Shown here piece by piece: positions 37,129 to 46,048 of a DNA stretch of 64,000 nucleotides. A program made the position numbers and the translations under genes. The stretch's first letter is position 1; every line of letters begins with the position of its first letter. The notes under the pieces are model-generated. The model had not been told where the DNA came from and ran no database searches. It saw only the letters and a list, made by a program, of their open reading frames with translations. Source of the DNA: Psychrobacter sp. APC 3426 (GTDB lineage: Bacteria; Pseudomonadota; Gammaproteobacteria; Pseudomonadales; Moraxellaceae); NCBI RefSeq assembly GCF_030408035.1, contig NZ_JASDCF010000011.1, positions 1 through 64,000 on the forward strand, written 5' to 3'.

Positions 37129-37386
37129 ATGCGCTATCAATCATCAACGCCAAAGCGCCGGTTTTTAGCAGGCGTTCGCTGTCCCAAATGTCAGGCGCTG
37201 GATGCGGTGGTGCAAGTAAACATCGTCACACCTGCGCCAGATGAATATATAGAATGTACGCAGTGCGGACATACAGAGCATCGCCCCGACCCTGATGCCA
37301 TCAGCGCAAAAAACCATGCTGAAGACCAGCTCGCTCGTGATGCAATGAATACAGGCACCAGCGGTACAGTGAAATTCAAACTATAA
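37129..37386 (+). CDS. yheV: YheV-like small zinc-ribbon protein
   Basis: The protein has 85 residues. Two CxxC pairs, VRCPKCQALDAV and IECTQCGHTEH, form a zinc ribbon; the start RYQSSTPKRRFLAGV is typical of YheV. Its ATG follows the prlC stop codon with no gap. Function is unknown beyond its constant association with prlC. A terminator follows within 50 bp. Confidence 0.88.
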   Translation: MRYQSSTPKRRFLAGVRCPKCQALDAVVQVNIVTPAPDEYIECTQCGHTEHRPDPDAISAKNHAEDQLARDAMNTGTSGTVKFKL

Positions 37387-37433
37387 ACCAATGGTTTCTT
37401 TGAGCACGCTCTGTATAATTTAACGGTATTTTA

Positions 37434-37463
37434 AGCCTGTCTATCAATAGATAGGCTTTTTAT
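37434..37463 (+). terminator. Intrinsic terminator after prlC-yheV
   Basis: AGCCTGTCT (37434-37442) pairs with AGATAGGCT (37449-37457, one G-U) followed by TTTTTATTTT. Confidence 0.85.
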
Positions 37464-37517
37464 TTTGAGTTTGCTATAGTATGGCTACTTATATTTTTGA
37501 CATAAATCGACTGTAGT

Positions 37518-38126
37518 ATGAAAAACAAAAAAAACCATCCTTTATTAGACAAACGCTTAAAAGGAAAAGCCGCAAATTCGAGCCGTAAAATTTGGATTGC
37601 GATTATATTGGCTTTACTGTTCATTGCAGTTGCCTATGGGTTCTGGCAACAATCTGAGCCCAAAACCAGCGAACCTATTAGTCAGTCATCAACGTCAGTG
37701 CCATCAATGGACGAACAAACCGAGGTAGCACAAGCTGCGGCATCGACAGCGACAGAGGCATCACAAAGTGCTGAGGCTGCTATGTCTCATGACACCTCAA
37801 CTGATGATACGACTATTGATGAAGGTAATAATCTTGTTGAAGATAGCGAAGCCAACGCTGCTACATCTCCCACACCCAAAATTCAGGTACCAAGCCCCAC
37901 TGCCATCCTAAATGCACCGCTACCAAAGAATGATAGCCTAGCCAAAGAAGAGATTGATCGTTTGGAAGATGAACGCAAGCGCTTAGCAGAACAAGAGAAA
38001 CTGGCCGCTGAGCAGTTGGCAATGAACAAGCAGCTCACTGATATGAAAGCTGAACAAATTGCACTTCTCGAACAGCAAATAGCTCAATTAGAAGCGAATA
38101 ATCCTGCCGAGACTGCGGTAGAATAA
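37518..38126 (+). CDS. Membrane-anchored coiled-coil protein, function unknown
   Basis: The protein has 202 residues. A basic cytosolic start (MKNKKNHPLLDKRLKGKAANSSRK) is followed by one membrane helix at about residues 25-43 (IWIAIILALLFIAVAYGFW), so the rest faces the periplasm. Residues 45-130 are Ser/Thr/Glu/Ala-rich and disordered. Residues 140-200 form a coiled coil (EEIDRLEDERKRLAEQEKLAAEQLAMNKQLTDMKAEQIALLEQQIAQLE). The layout recalls envelope linker proteins such as YbgF/TolA stems, but no family is recognised. It lies 26 bp before the frameshifted macro-domain gene and may be cotranscribed with it. Confidence 0.7.
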   Translation: MKNKKNHPLLDKRLKGKAANSSRKIWIAIILALLFIAVAYGFWQQSEPKTSEPISQSSTSVPSMDEQTEVAQAAASTATEASQSAEAAMSHDTSTDDTTIDEGNNLVEDSEANAATSPTPKIQVPSPTAILNAPLPKNDSLAKEEIDRLEDERKRLAEQEKLAAEQLAMNKQLTDMKAEQIALLEQQIAQLEANNPAETAVE

Positions 38127-38151
38127 AAGTATCATTCTAATAAAGGGGCTG

Positions 38152-38717
38152 ATGATGGCAAACATACAATTAACCCATGCCCCTATCTTAAATAGTAGCG
38201 CACAGCTGCTTATCCTACCGGTTAATAGCGCAGGCATACTGCTAGACCCTATCCTCACCCGAACTAAGACACTATTCCCTGATAATTACCAACGCTATCA
38301 TCGTGCTTGCCGTGATGGTAGCTTGTGCTTGGTCGCTGTTTGCTACATAAGCACCAACGTGAACAAGCTGGGCTTGGTGCCAGTCATAATGGCAATCAGC
38401 CCAGTTATATCGCCAACCTAGTCATCTTTGATCATCCTTACCACCCAACACGGTCGCGTTGGCTAACGGCGGCCTTGAGCGATTTGGCTGAGCAGCTTAT
38501 GCCGCTGATACGTTATCAAGGCATCCGTCGGGTTGCCCTACTCGCACGTCCATTTATCTATGACACTCGCCGAGACGATTCGAACCATGCCATTCATTCA
38601 GCAAGTGTAGCCCCTTTAGACTGGAAGACTGAGACTTTGCCATTATTGACTCAGCAGCTACAAGGCTTACCTAAGCTAATTGTCGATGTGCATATTCCTA
38701 AAAGTATTAAGATTTAA
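38152..38717 (+). pseudogene. Macro-domain-like protein split by a frameshift
   Basis: The first frame gives LLILPVNSAGILLDPILTRTKTLFPDNYQRYHRACRDGSLCL, which resembles the macro-domain start (xxVNxVGxMGxGxAxxFxxxFPxNYxxYxxxC). At about 38326 the reading must shift by one base to continue as LGRCLLHKHQREQ...IANLVIFDHPYHPTRSRWLTAALSDLAEQLMPLIRYQGIRRVALLARPF and end at 38717. One missing base near 38326 explains this. Together the two parts give about 188 residues, a full macro domain. The Gly-rich loop is altered (NSAGILLDP), so ADP-ribose binding is uncertain even in the intact form. A sequencing error is possible; no slippery run is visible. Confidence 0.65.
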
Positions 38718-38871
38718 AGAACCCAAAATCCCCGCTAGGCAATAGAAAAAACCGGAGTCTCTCAAACATTATCCTGATAAGGTATCCATTTTTATGCTAA
38801 CTTTACTCTAGCAATTGCATCTCTGCTACCTAAAGCGGCACGACTATATATCACAAGGATAAGGACACTCC

Positions 38872-39798
38872 ATGGATACGCTTAGAACCCCTGACTCATA
38901 CTTTGAAAACCTGCCCGATTACAACTTTGCAGCGCATTATTTAATGGTCGACGATAGCGAGGGTGGCGAGCTACGTGTACATTATCTCGATGAAAGTGCT
39001 GATGCTGATACAGAACATACTGACACTATATTGCTGCTTCATGGAGAGCCTTCATGGTGTTATCTCTATCGCAAAATGATACCAATTTTAATAGCAGCGG
39101 GTTATCGCGTTATTGCTCCAGACCTGCCTGGCTTTGGGCGCTCAGACAAGCCTGTTGCTCGTACCGATTATACTTATCAGCGCCATGTTGACTGGATGCA
39201 ATCAGTGCTTGAGCAGTTAGATTTGACCAACATCACGTTGTTTTGTCAGGACTGGGGTGGCCTAATCGGTCTGCGTCTAGTTGCAGACAATCCAGACAGA
39301 TTTTCTCGGGTAGCAGCAGGCAACACGATGCTGCCGACAGGCGATCATGACCCTGGAGAGAGCTTTCGTCAGTGGCAACAATTCTCACAGGATACGCCAC
39401 ATTTTCATGTCGGTCGCATCATTAATAGTGGTACCACGACTGAGCTGTCGCAAGACGTCATCGATGCTTACAACGCCCCATTCCCTGATGAATCTTACAA
39501 AGAAGGCGCTAGACAGTTTCCGATACTGGTACCGACCACACCCGATGATCCCGCCTCTGAAAACAATCGTGCAGCTTGGGACACACTAAGCAAATGGAAC
39601 AAACCTTTCATTACTTTTTTTAGTGACTCTGATCCTGTGACGGCTGGTGGTGACCGGATTATACAAAAGCTGATACCTGGAACGAAAGGTCAGGCACATA
39701 CGACTATTACCAACGCGGGTCATTTTTTGCAAGAAGACCAGGGCGAAAAAGTGGCTGAGCTACTGGTTAAGTTTATTGCTGAAAATCCTACCGTCTAA
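38872..39798 (+). CDS. Haloalkane dehalogenase
   Basis: The protein has 308 residues with an alpha/beta-hydrolase fold. The nucleophile is Asp127 in FCQDWGGLIGLRL, with the halide-binding Trp next to it (DWGG); HGEPSWCYLYRKM gives the HGxP oxyanion loop; the acid is in FSDSDPVTAG and the base is His284 in ITNAGHFLQEDQG. An Asp nucleophile instead of Ser, together with HGEPSW, is the mark of haloalkane dehalogenases (DhlA/HLD-I-like). It would turn haloalkanes into alcohols and halide in the cytosol. An AAGGA site precedes the ATG. It is monocistronic, facing pnp. Confidence 0.87.
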   Translation: MDTLRTPDSYFENLPDYNFAAHYLMVDDSEGGELRVHYLDESADADTEHTDTILLLHGEPSWCYLYRKMIPILIAAGYRVIAPDLPGFGRSDKPVARTDYTYQRHVDWMQSVLEQLDLTNITLFCQDWGGLIGLRLVADNPDRFSRVAAGNTMLPTGDHDPGESFRQWQQFSQDTPHFHVGRIINSGTTTELSQDVIDAYNAPFPDESYKEGARQFPILVPTTPDDPASENNRAAWDTLSKWNKPFITFFSDSDPVTAGGDRIIQKLIPGTKGQAHTTITNAGHFLQEDQGEKVAELLVKFIAENPTV

Positions 39799-39844
39799 AA
39801 TAGACAGCAACGTATCTAGATTGATAAATAACACCCATAAAAAA

Positions 39845-39889
39845 ACCGCTTTGAGTGTTATTAACTAACAGCTCAAAGCGGTCTTTTAT
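39845..39889. terminator. Shared terminator between the dehalogenase gene and pnp
   Basis: ACCGCTTTGAG (39845-39855) pairs with CTCAAAGCGGT (39872-39882); T-rich tails lie on both strands (CTTTTAT on plus, TTTTTTTATG on minus), serving both convergent genes. Confidence 0.88.
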
Positions 39890-39906
39890 GTCAAGCAATA
39901 AACTAT

Positions 39907-42027
39907 TTATTCAGCAGTTATCGTTGTACCCTGCTCAATACCTTTCATAGTCAGCTTGATGCGACCACGGTTATCAACGTCTTGAACGAATACCTTAACT
40001 ACCTGACCTTCTTTTAGGTAGTCTGATACATTCTCTACGCGCTCTTCTGCGATTTGTGAGATATGGACTAGGCCATCCGTGTTTGGTAAGACGTTAACGA
40101 ACGCACCGAAGTCAACGATACGTGCAACCGTACCTTCATACGTTTTGCCCACTTCAACTTCAGCCGTTAGCGCTTCGATTTTACCAATAGCAGCTTTAGT
40201 CGCGGCTTTGTTTTCACCAAAGATACGAATCGTGCCACCATCATCGATATCAATAACCGCGCCAGTCTCTTCGGTTAGCTGACGAATCATCGCGCCGCCT
40301 TTACCGATGACGTCACGAATCTTGTCAGGGTTGATTTCGATAACCGCATAATTAGGGGCATGAGCGTTAATTTCAGTACGGCTCTCAGGCAATACCTTGT
40401 TCATCGCATCAAGGATATGAATACGACCAGCATGGGCTTGCTTTAACGCTTGCTCCATGATGTCTGGTGTAATACCTTCGATTTTGATATCCATTTGCAG
40501 AGCAGTAATACCGTCTTTAGAACCAGCGACTTTAAAGTCCATATCGCCAAGATGATCTTCATCACCTAGGATGTCTGACAGTACCGCAAAACGCTCGCCT
40601 TCTTTAACCAGACCCATCGCAATACCAGCAACTGGTGCTTTAATTGGTACGCCTGCGTCCATCAATGCCAAGCTTGCGCCGCAAACAGAGGCCATAGAAG
40701 ATGAACCGTTTGACTCAGTGATTTCCGATACTACGCGGATGACGTATGGGAAGCGTTCGCTGTCTGGCAGCATCGCTTGTACACCGCGGCGTGCTAGACG
40801 ACCATGACCGATTTCGCGACGTTTTGGAATACCTTCGCGGCCTGTCTCACCCACTGAGAAATGTGGGAAGTTATAGTGCAGCATGAAATGGTCACGGATA
40901 GTGCCACCTAGTGAGTCAATCATGTTAACGTCACGGCTGTTGCCTAAAGTAGTGGTCACCAATGCCTGCGTTTCACCGCGAGTAAATAGTGCTGAACCAT
41001 GAGTATATGGCAATACACCTACTTGTACGTCAAGGGCACGAACCGTTTCAAGATCACGACCATCGATACGCGGCTTACCTGACAAGATGTTGTCACGAAC
41101 GGTGCGGTATTTAAGGTCGTTATAAATTTCTTTTAGCTCAGATACCGTATCAGCATACGTTTCTGACTCAGCATCACCAGCAAGCGTATCAATGATTGAT
41201 TGCTTAATCTCATCAAGCTTGGTGTAACGCGCTTGCTTATCAGTAATGGTATAAGCGTCAGCAACTTGCTCGCCGAACTGCTCTTTCATGCTGCTCTCTA
41301 ACGCCGCGTCACGCTCAGGGGCAGCATACTGCTGCTTAGCAGTACCGATCTCTTCTGCCATTGAAGCAATGTTATCAATAACGATTTGCTGTTGCTGATG
41401 ACCGTATAATACCGCGCCTAACATCTGATCTTCTGACAGCTCTGCTGCTTCAGATTCAACCATCAATACGGCAGATTTGGTACCAGCCACAACTAAGTCA
41501 AGATCGCTTTCTTTAAGCTGCTCAAGCGTTGGGTTTAGTACGTATTCACCACCGATAAAGCCAACACGGGCTGCAGCAACAGGACCATTAAATGGCGCAT
41601 CAGAGATGGCCAATGCTGCTGAAGCACCGATTAGCGCAGCGATGTCTGCTGATTGGGTCTTATCTGATGACACAACCGTTGCAGTAATTTGAATTTCGTT
41701 CACATAACCTTCAGGGAATAGCGGACGAATCGGACGGTCAATCAAGCGTGAGGTTAGTGTTTCAAACTCGCTCGCGCGGCCTTCACGTTTGCCGTATGCG
41801 CCTGGAATTTTACCCGCAGCATACATTTTTTCTTGATAGTTCACCGTTAGCGGAAAGAAGTTTTGACCTTCTTTTGCTTCTGATTTCACAACCGCTGCGA
41901 CAAGTACAGTCACGCCGCCCATGTGAACCAAAATAGAGTTTGCCTGACGTGCTACGCGACCAGTTTCGATAACAACCTGCTGGTTGCCGTACTGGAATTC
42001 ACGCTTAATGGTATTAAACATTGTCAT
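39907..42027 (-). CDS. pnp: Polyribonucleotide nucleotidyltransferase (PNPase)
   Basis: PNPase degrades RNA 3' to 5' with phosphate, in the degradosome or as a trimer. The protein has 706 residues: two RNase PH domains (residues 1-230 and 310-550, with [20 protein letters not shown] and [19 protein letters not shown]), a KH domain ([36 protein letters not shown]), and an S1 domain ([38 protein letters not shown]). The catalytic segment [21 protein letters not shown] is intact. AGGAAG precedes the ATG. It follows rpsO across an unusually long 857-bp gap. Confidence 0.97.
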   Translation of the reverse strand: MTMFNTIKREFQYGNQQVVIETGRVARQANSILVHMGGVTVLVAAVVKSEAKEGQNFFPLTVNYQEKMYAAGKIPGAYGKREGRASEFETLTSRLIDRPIRPLFPEGYVNEIQITATVVSSDKTQSADIAALIGASAALAISDAPFNGPVAAARVGFIGGEYVLNPTLEQLKESDLDLVVAGTKSAVLMVESEAAELSEDQMLGAVLYGHQQQQIVIDNIASMAEEIGTAKQQYAAPERDAALESSMKEQFGEQVADAYTITDKQARYTKLDEIKQSIIDTLAGDAESETYADTVSELKEIYNDLKYRTVRDNILSGKPRIDGRDLETVRALDVQVGVLPYTHGSALFTRGETQALVTTTLGNSRDVNMIDSLGGTIRDHFMLHYNFPHFSVGETGREGIPKRREIGHGRLARRGVQAMLPDSERFPYVIRVVSEITESNGSSSMASVCGASLALMDAGVPIKAPVAGIAMGLVKEGERFAVLSDILGDEDHLGDMDFKVAGSKDGITALQMDIKIEGITPDIMEQALKQAHAGRIHILDAMNKVLPESRTEINAHAPNYAVIEINPDKIRDVIGKGGAMIRQLTEETGAVIDIDDGGTIRIFGENKAATKAAIGKIEALTAEVEVGKTYEGTVARIVDFGAFVNVLPNTDGLVHISQIAEERVENVSDYLKEGQVVKVFVQDVDNRGRIKLTMKGIEQGTTITAE

Positions 42028-42047
42028 ATAATCTTCCTAATGTTGAC

Positions 42048-42090
42048 TGACAAGAGTAATATCAGCATTATCTAAAGCTGATATTTGTCA
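42048..42090 (-). promoter_or_regulatory. Stem-loop in the pnp leader
   Basis: ATATCAGC (42059-42066) pairs perfectly with GCTGATAT (42077-42084), extended by TGACAA (42048-42053) with TTGTCA (42085-42090). It ends about 20 bases upstream of the pnp ATG. In E. coli the pnp leader stem is cut by RNase III and controls PNPase autoregulation; a similar role here is inferred. Confidence 0.55.
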
Positions 42091-42613
42091 TTAAAATTCT
42101 TTGTATATAATCATTAATTAATAGGCTTTGTATTTAAATGCCATTAACGATGATTTATATTTTTACCCAGTTATCTCTTAGTATGTCTACGATAGACATC
42201 TTACTTTTAAGTATGTTTGGCTGTTCAAATTTGGACTTACGATAAAAACAATGTATAAAAGCGTTTATAGTAAATCCGCACTGACATGGTGCTCTTCAAC
42301 CTTACCTTTTAGCGTACTTACTTTGGTTGCAACCACCTTATCAGTAATCGCATTACCAGTATTAATCATACGGCCTTACTGTTAATCACTACCTAAGTAG
42401 CCAATCTATTGAGCTATTCCGCTCACAATGCATTATTTTACAGTGATTTATAGCCATTGACCAATTAATTACAAAACCAAGCGTAAGTTGGTGACTGGCA
42501 CATTGCTTATATTCATAGAATACTCTTCTCTATCATAAGCTATCTATCAATTACTACTTATTGGCGCTATTAATATCGTGCGCCTTTCAACTTATTATCT
42601 TTAAATCATTATG

Positions 42614-42706
42614 TAGTCAATTCACTATAAAAGAGTGACATCGTTAACCTCGCTTGACGTATGACATATAGGTCTGCACTCCGTTATCTTGTACCTTTTT
42701 TAAATT
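42614..42706 (+). repeat. 93-bp dispersed repeat, copy 2
   Basis: It aligns without gaps to 7192-7284 (83 of 93 bases by eye). The middle CATCGTTAACCTCGCTTGA and end CTTGTACCTTTTTTAAATT are identical in both. It lies between pnp and the rpsO terminator. Confidence 0.8.
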
Positions 42707-42730
42707 CAATTAACGATAGTAATAAGCATA

Positions 42731-42764
42731 AAAAAACGGCGTGAAACTATTCCACACCGTTTTT
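42731..42764 (-). terminator. Intrinsic terminator of rpsO
   Basis: CGG-C-GTG (42737-42743) pairs with CAC-A-CCG (42753-42759), with A/T runs on both sides; on the minus strand T7 follows (42731-42736). Confidence 0.8.
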
Positions 42765-42884
42765 AGAAAAATCTATTTTATCGAATTCAGCAAGCAAGTT
42801 CTAAGTGGTCTGGCCAATATTTCAAAACAATACCACAGGATGGCAATGTTTATCTTAGCAACCACTCGTACTATCGTCGCTGTA

Positions 42885-43151
42885 TTAACGACGTAGACCT
42901 AACTGGCTAATAAGAGTGGTATAGCGACCAAGATCTTTACCTTTTAGGTAATCAAGCAATTTACGACGTGTGTTAACCATACGGATAAGACCGCGACGGC
43001 TATGATGGTCAGCTTTATGTGCTTTAAAATGGCTCTGCAAATCGTTGATACGAGCACTCAACAAAGCTACCTGAACTTCTGGTGAACCAGTGTCGTTTTC
43101 GCCGCGCTGGTATTGTGCAATGATTTGTTCGCGATCAGTATTAGTTAGCAT
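42885..43151 (-). CDS. rpsO: 30S ribosomal protein S15
   Basis: S15 binds 16S rRNA early in 30S assembly. The true start is the ATG at 43151 (GGAGAT site), giving 88 residues: [43 protein letters not shown] and the RNA-binding [24 protein letters not shown] longer upstream in-frame extension to 43247 is not coding. It ends in a terminator before the pnp region. Confidence 0.97.
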   Translation of the reverse strand: MLTNTDREQIIAQYQRGENDTGSPEVQVALLSARINDLQSHFKAHKADHHSRRGLIRMVNTRRKLLDYLKGKDLGRYTTLISQLGLRR

Positions 43152-43429
43152 AAATATCTCCGGCAATGCTAAAAGCTCCAAGATGCACTCGAATTTGAGC
43201 CATCTTTTGAAGCCATAGAATAGTAAATAAAGTAACTTGTACGCCATTCAGGACAACCCTGCATTACTAGAGTTGACCTAGTGTACGACAAGCTCGGTTA
43301 AAGATAACAACCATTTAACACGTTTGAACGTATGCATTATATGAGTCAAAGCCAATACCTAGTTAAGGTGTCGATCTAACCAACATACATTATTCAAAAC
43401 CTGATTTAAATGTGAGGGCAATTATAACA

Positions 43430-43457
43430 AAAAACTGCTGAACTAGCAGCAGTTTTT
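43430..43457. terminator. Intrinsic terminator downstream of the small acidic protein genes
   Basis: AAAAACTGCTG (43430-43440) pairs perfectly with CAGCAGTTTTT (43447-43457) over a 6-base loop. It works on both strands; the minus-strand genes at 43526-43990 end toward it. Confidence 0.9.
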
Positions 43458-43525
43458 CATAATACTTGTAAATTTGGCTTTGACCTTAATAGGAAGGCAA
43501 TTCATCAACAGATCACTAGATTTGC

Positions 43526-43702
43526 TTATTTGTTGACATCGTCTTGTGTCGCGTTACCACCTAGCTCGTCATCGTCAAGTGGCGACGCTGTGGTGACTTC
43601 TGCCAAACTATCAGGAGTAGCATCCTCACTAGGATCAATGTCTTCTGATAATTGCTGAATTTCTTTTTCTTGCGCGTCCATATTATCTGTTGAGTTATTC
43701 AT
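43526..43702 (-). CDS. Small acidic protein, 58 residues, function unknown
   Basis: A strong AGGAG site lies 6 bases before the ATG (minus-strand GTAGGAGCTAACATG). The product starts MNNSTDNMDAQEKEIQQLSE and ends GGNATQDDVNK; it is rich in Asp/Glu/Ser/Thr, has no Cys and only two Lys, and is probably disordered. It follows another tiny acidic gene (43829-43990) and a DJ-1-like gene on the same strand, with a terminator after it. No family is recognised. The clean start site and the termination signal support real translation. Confidence 0.7.
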   Translation of the reverse strand: MNNSTDNMDAQEKEIQQLSEDIDPSEDATPDSLAEVTTASPLDDDELGGNATQDDVNK

Positions 43703-43828
43703 GTTAGCTCCTACATTATTATTTTTCGAAATAGCTACTTTACAGTTACCAATACTAAGATAATTATTGCTACTAAGCTAAAGCCAAATGCAGTTGTGCC
43801 ATTCTAGATTGAATGACACACAAAGATA

Positions 43829-43990
43829 CTATTTGTCTTCTTTAGCATCTTCTACATTACTAGCAATGCGGTCTGCTGCTGCTTCGCTGTTTTCAGTATG
43901 GTTGTCTTCAGTTTGGCTCTTAAGAGCGGCGGTTGCCGATTCAGCACGTTGTTGCTCAAGTTCAGCATCATTTGGGTTAGAGTTAGACAT
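43829..43990 (-). CDS. Small acidic Ala-rich protein, 53 residues, function unknown
   Basis: AAGGAAAATATT precedes the ATG on the minus strand. The product begins MSNSNPNDAELEQQRAESAT and ends IASNVEDAKEDK; it is acidic, Ala/Glu/Asn-rich, with no aromatic residues, and could form a helix (ELEQQRAESATAALKSQTED). It lies between the DJ-1-like gene and the 58-residue acidic gene. Composition resembles small stress-induced proteins, but no family is recognised. Confidence 0.65.
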   Translation of the reverse strand: MSNSNPNDAELEQQRAESATAALKSQTEDNHTENSEAAADRIASNVEDAKEDK

Positions 43991-44064
43991 AATATTTTCC
44001 TTAATTGTAATTATAAATAGTTGAGAATTTTTAATTTTTCATCTTTCAATAAATGAAGCAAAAT

Positions 44065-44589
44065 TTAAGACAATGCTTTATCGATAGCATCGACAAAGTT
44101 ACTGATATCGTCTGGATTACGCGAAGTAATTAAATTGCCATCGACTTGTACAGTCTTGTCGACGTACGTCGCACCAGCATTTTCTAAATCGGTTTGCAGC
44201 GTATGATAGGCTGTTAGTGTTTTGCCTTTAGCAATGCCCGTGTTGATAAGTGCCCAAGGAGCGTGGCATATCACAGCTAATGGTTTACCTGCATCATTGA
44301 TAGCATTGATAATGTCATGGGCTTCTTTATTACCGCGAATGGTATCCGCATTGACCGTACCACCTGGTAGTACCAATGCATCATAATCGGAAACATTTGC
44401 ATCTTTTACGAAGATATCAGCAGTAAAGGTATCACCTTTATTTACATCTTGCTGCATAGCTTGCACTTCTTTATCTTCATTAGTAGTGATCAGAAGGGTC
44501 TTGTAACCTTTGTCTTTCAGCTGGTTATTAACGTCTTCGTATTCTGCTTGCTCAAAATTATTGTGTAGTAAAAAAGCGATCGTTTTCAT
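44065..44589 (-). CDS. DJ-1/PfpI-family protein
   Basis: The protein has 174 residues of the class I glutamine amidotransferase-like fold. The nucleophile elbow is Cys108 in PLAVICHAPWALI with the neighbouring His; the supporting Glu lies in FEQAEYEDV near the start; YDALVLPGGTVNADTIRGN and TSRNPDDISNFVDAIDKAL are standard PfpI features. Members act in repair of glycated proteins or general stress protection; the precise job is unproven. It leads a minus-strand group with two tiny acidic genes, which suggests a stress cluster. Confidence 0.9.
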   Translation of the reverse strand: MKTIAFLLHNNFEQAEYEDVNNQLKDKGYKTLLITTNEDKEVQAMQQDVNKGDTFTADIFVKDANVSDYDALVLPGGTVNADTIRGNKEAHDIINAINDAGKPLAVICHAPWALINTGIAKGKTLTAYHTLQTDLENAGATYVDKTVQVDGNLITSRNPDDISNFVDAIDKALS

Positions 44590-44974
44590 AATATTTCCTT
44601 TTCTGTCTATACTTGTTTCTGTTTATTTACATTCGAGTTTTTACAATCGAACTTATTATTGCGCGATAATTTTTGTTGTTTATTATGATTTGATAAATGA
44701 TTTTTGCATTAATAATAGTCATCCTCTGACATATTTTTTCTTATTAAAGAATGTCCTTTCTGCATGCTTTTTATTCTAATTTTTTATTGTTATATTATTT
44801 TTCCAGTTTATTTTTCATCCAGTCTTCCCTAGCTGGTGTATCTACTGTACAAAAAAAACAGGTTTCACCATAGGTGAAACCTGCAATAAAATGTGACGGT
44901 ATGTGATTAGTGTAAACTATTAGTAAATTGAATAGGCCTCAGTTAACAGACTAGCTATAGCAATCACTCTATTA
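44590..44974. other. AT-rich intergenic region with truB terminator
   Basis: No gene is seen in 385 bp. The part to about 44830 is strongly AT-rich and holds the promoter of the DJ-1-like gene; the terminator at 44851-44883 follows. Confidence 0.5.
44851..44883 (-). terminator. Intrinsic terminator of the rimP-truB cluster
   Basis: CAGGTTTCACC (44859-44869) pairs perfectly with GGTGAAACCTG (44873-44883) over ATA; T8 follows on the minus strand. Confidence 0.92.
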
Positions 44975-46039
44975 TCAGCGCTGAATCAACTTTTTAGGCT
45001 GCAACCGCCCATTGAGACTCACAGCACCCAAGCCAAGAAATTGACCCTGCTCGTTTATCAAACGTATATCTACTGGGATTTCATGTACTAACGCCTGTGT
45101 ACTAACGGCCTGATTGCCATTATTTGCATCAGAAACGGTCTCTTGCTGACCCTCCTCTGTATTATTCAGTGCCTGATTATCAATGTCCTTAGTGATATAG
45201 CTTCTGATATCATCTGTCAATTGTTCAAAGACATTTAGGCGTTGACCCATATGGATACGCTTACACTGCTCATCCGTTAATATCATCTCAGCTGCAATAT
45301 CGATACAGGCATCCACTGGCAATAGGTATTCTTGACGGCTATCCAACGTCAGTGCTTCTAGTGCTGACAAGGTGATGGCTTTATCAATAGTGAAGTCACC
45401 AACTTGCGTACGTCGCAACGCTGTCAGATGCCCTAGCGTACCGATTGCCTTGGCAATATCTTCACCAAGCACACGTACATAAGTACCTTTGGTACAGGTC
45501 ACGGTTAATTGAATCTGCTCATGATCAAGCGCTTTTAAATCAATGGCTTTGATGACAATATCTCTTGGCGCACGCTCTACTTCAATGCCAGCACGAGCAT
45601 ATTCGTAGAGTTTTTTACCATCTTTTTTTAGTGCGGAATACATGGGTGGTATCTGCTGCTGAGCACCTGAAAACTGCTTGGTAATGTCATCTAATAAATC
45701 TTTATCAAACAGTGGAACAGGTGCTTGCTCGACCACTTTACCATCGGCATCACCTGTATCTGTCTGGCTACCAAGTAAAATTGTGGCTTGGTAAGATTTA
45801 TCTGCATCAAGTTGATAATGGCTAAACTTTGTCGCCTCACCTAGGCAAATAGGTAATAAACCCGTTGCCATTGGGTCAAGGGTACCGGTATGACCTGCTT
45901 TTTTGCTGTCATGTATAGGCGACTTAAACAGATACTTCACCTTTGACACCACTTGCTGTGAGGTCATACCATTAGGCTTATCTACTAAGATAACCCCTGA
46001 GACTTTTATTTTATCAGCTTGTTGAGAGGGTATAGACAT
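44975..46039 (-). CDS. truB: tRNA pseudouridine(55) synthase TruB
   Basis: TruB makes pseudouridine 55 in the T-loop of tRNAs. The protein has 354 residues. Motif II KKAGHTGTLDPMATGLLPI holds the catalytic Asp55; KPNGMTSQQVVSKVK and ALKKDGKKLYEYARAG are further hallmarks, and the C-terminal PUA-like region ends LGAVSLNGRLQPKKLIQR. An acidic Asn/Glu/Gln-rich insert (about residues 275-310) lengthens it. It follows rbfA with a 9-bp gap and is the last gene before the terminator. Confidence 0.95.
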   Translation of the reverse strand: MSIPSQQADKIKVSGVILVDKPNGMTSQQVVSKVKYLFKSPIHDSKKAGHTGTLDPMATGLLPICLGEATKFSHYQLDADKSYQATILLGSQTDTGDADGKVVEQAPVPLFDKDLLDDITKQFSGAQQQIPPMYSALKKDGKKLYEYARAGIEVERAPRDIVIKAIDLKALDHEQIQLTVTCTKGTYVRVLGEDIAKAIGTLGHLTALRRTQVGDFTIDKAITLSALEALTLDSRQEYLLPVDACIDIAAEMILTDEQCKRIHMGQRLNVFEQLTDDIRSYITKDIDNQALNNTEEGQQETVSDANNGNQAVSTQALVHEIPVDIRLINEQGQFLGLGAVSLNGRLQPKKLIQR

Positions 46040-46048
46040 AATGTTGGC

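Larger units (their letters stand above)
42028..42884. other. Long rpsO-pnp intergenic region
   Basis: In 857 bp no gene is supported. From the pnp side it holds the pnp leader hairpin (42048-42090), AT-rich sequence with no recognised element, the 93-bp repeat copy 2 (42614-42706), and the rpsO terminator (42731-42764). Since rpsO ends in a terminator, pnp probably has its own promoter here, unlike the E. coli rpsO-pnp read-through arrangement. Confidence 0.55.

Noticed and set aside
38152..38717. DarTG-type toxin-antitoxin system
   Set aside because: The macro-like protein recalls the DarG start, but no DarT-like ADP-ribosyltransferase is adjacent and the gene is frameshifted.
43055..43247. 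N-terminal extension of S15 to 43247
   Set aside because: The extension is not S15-like; the ATG at 43151 has a GGAGAT site and gives the exact family start.
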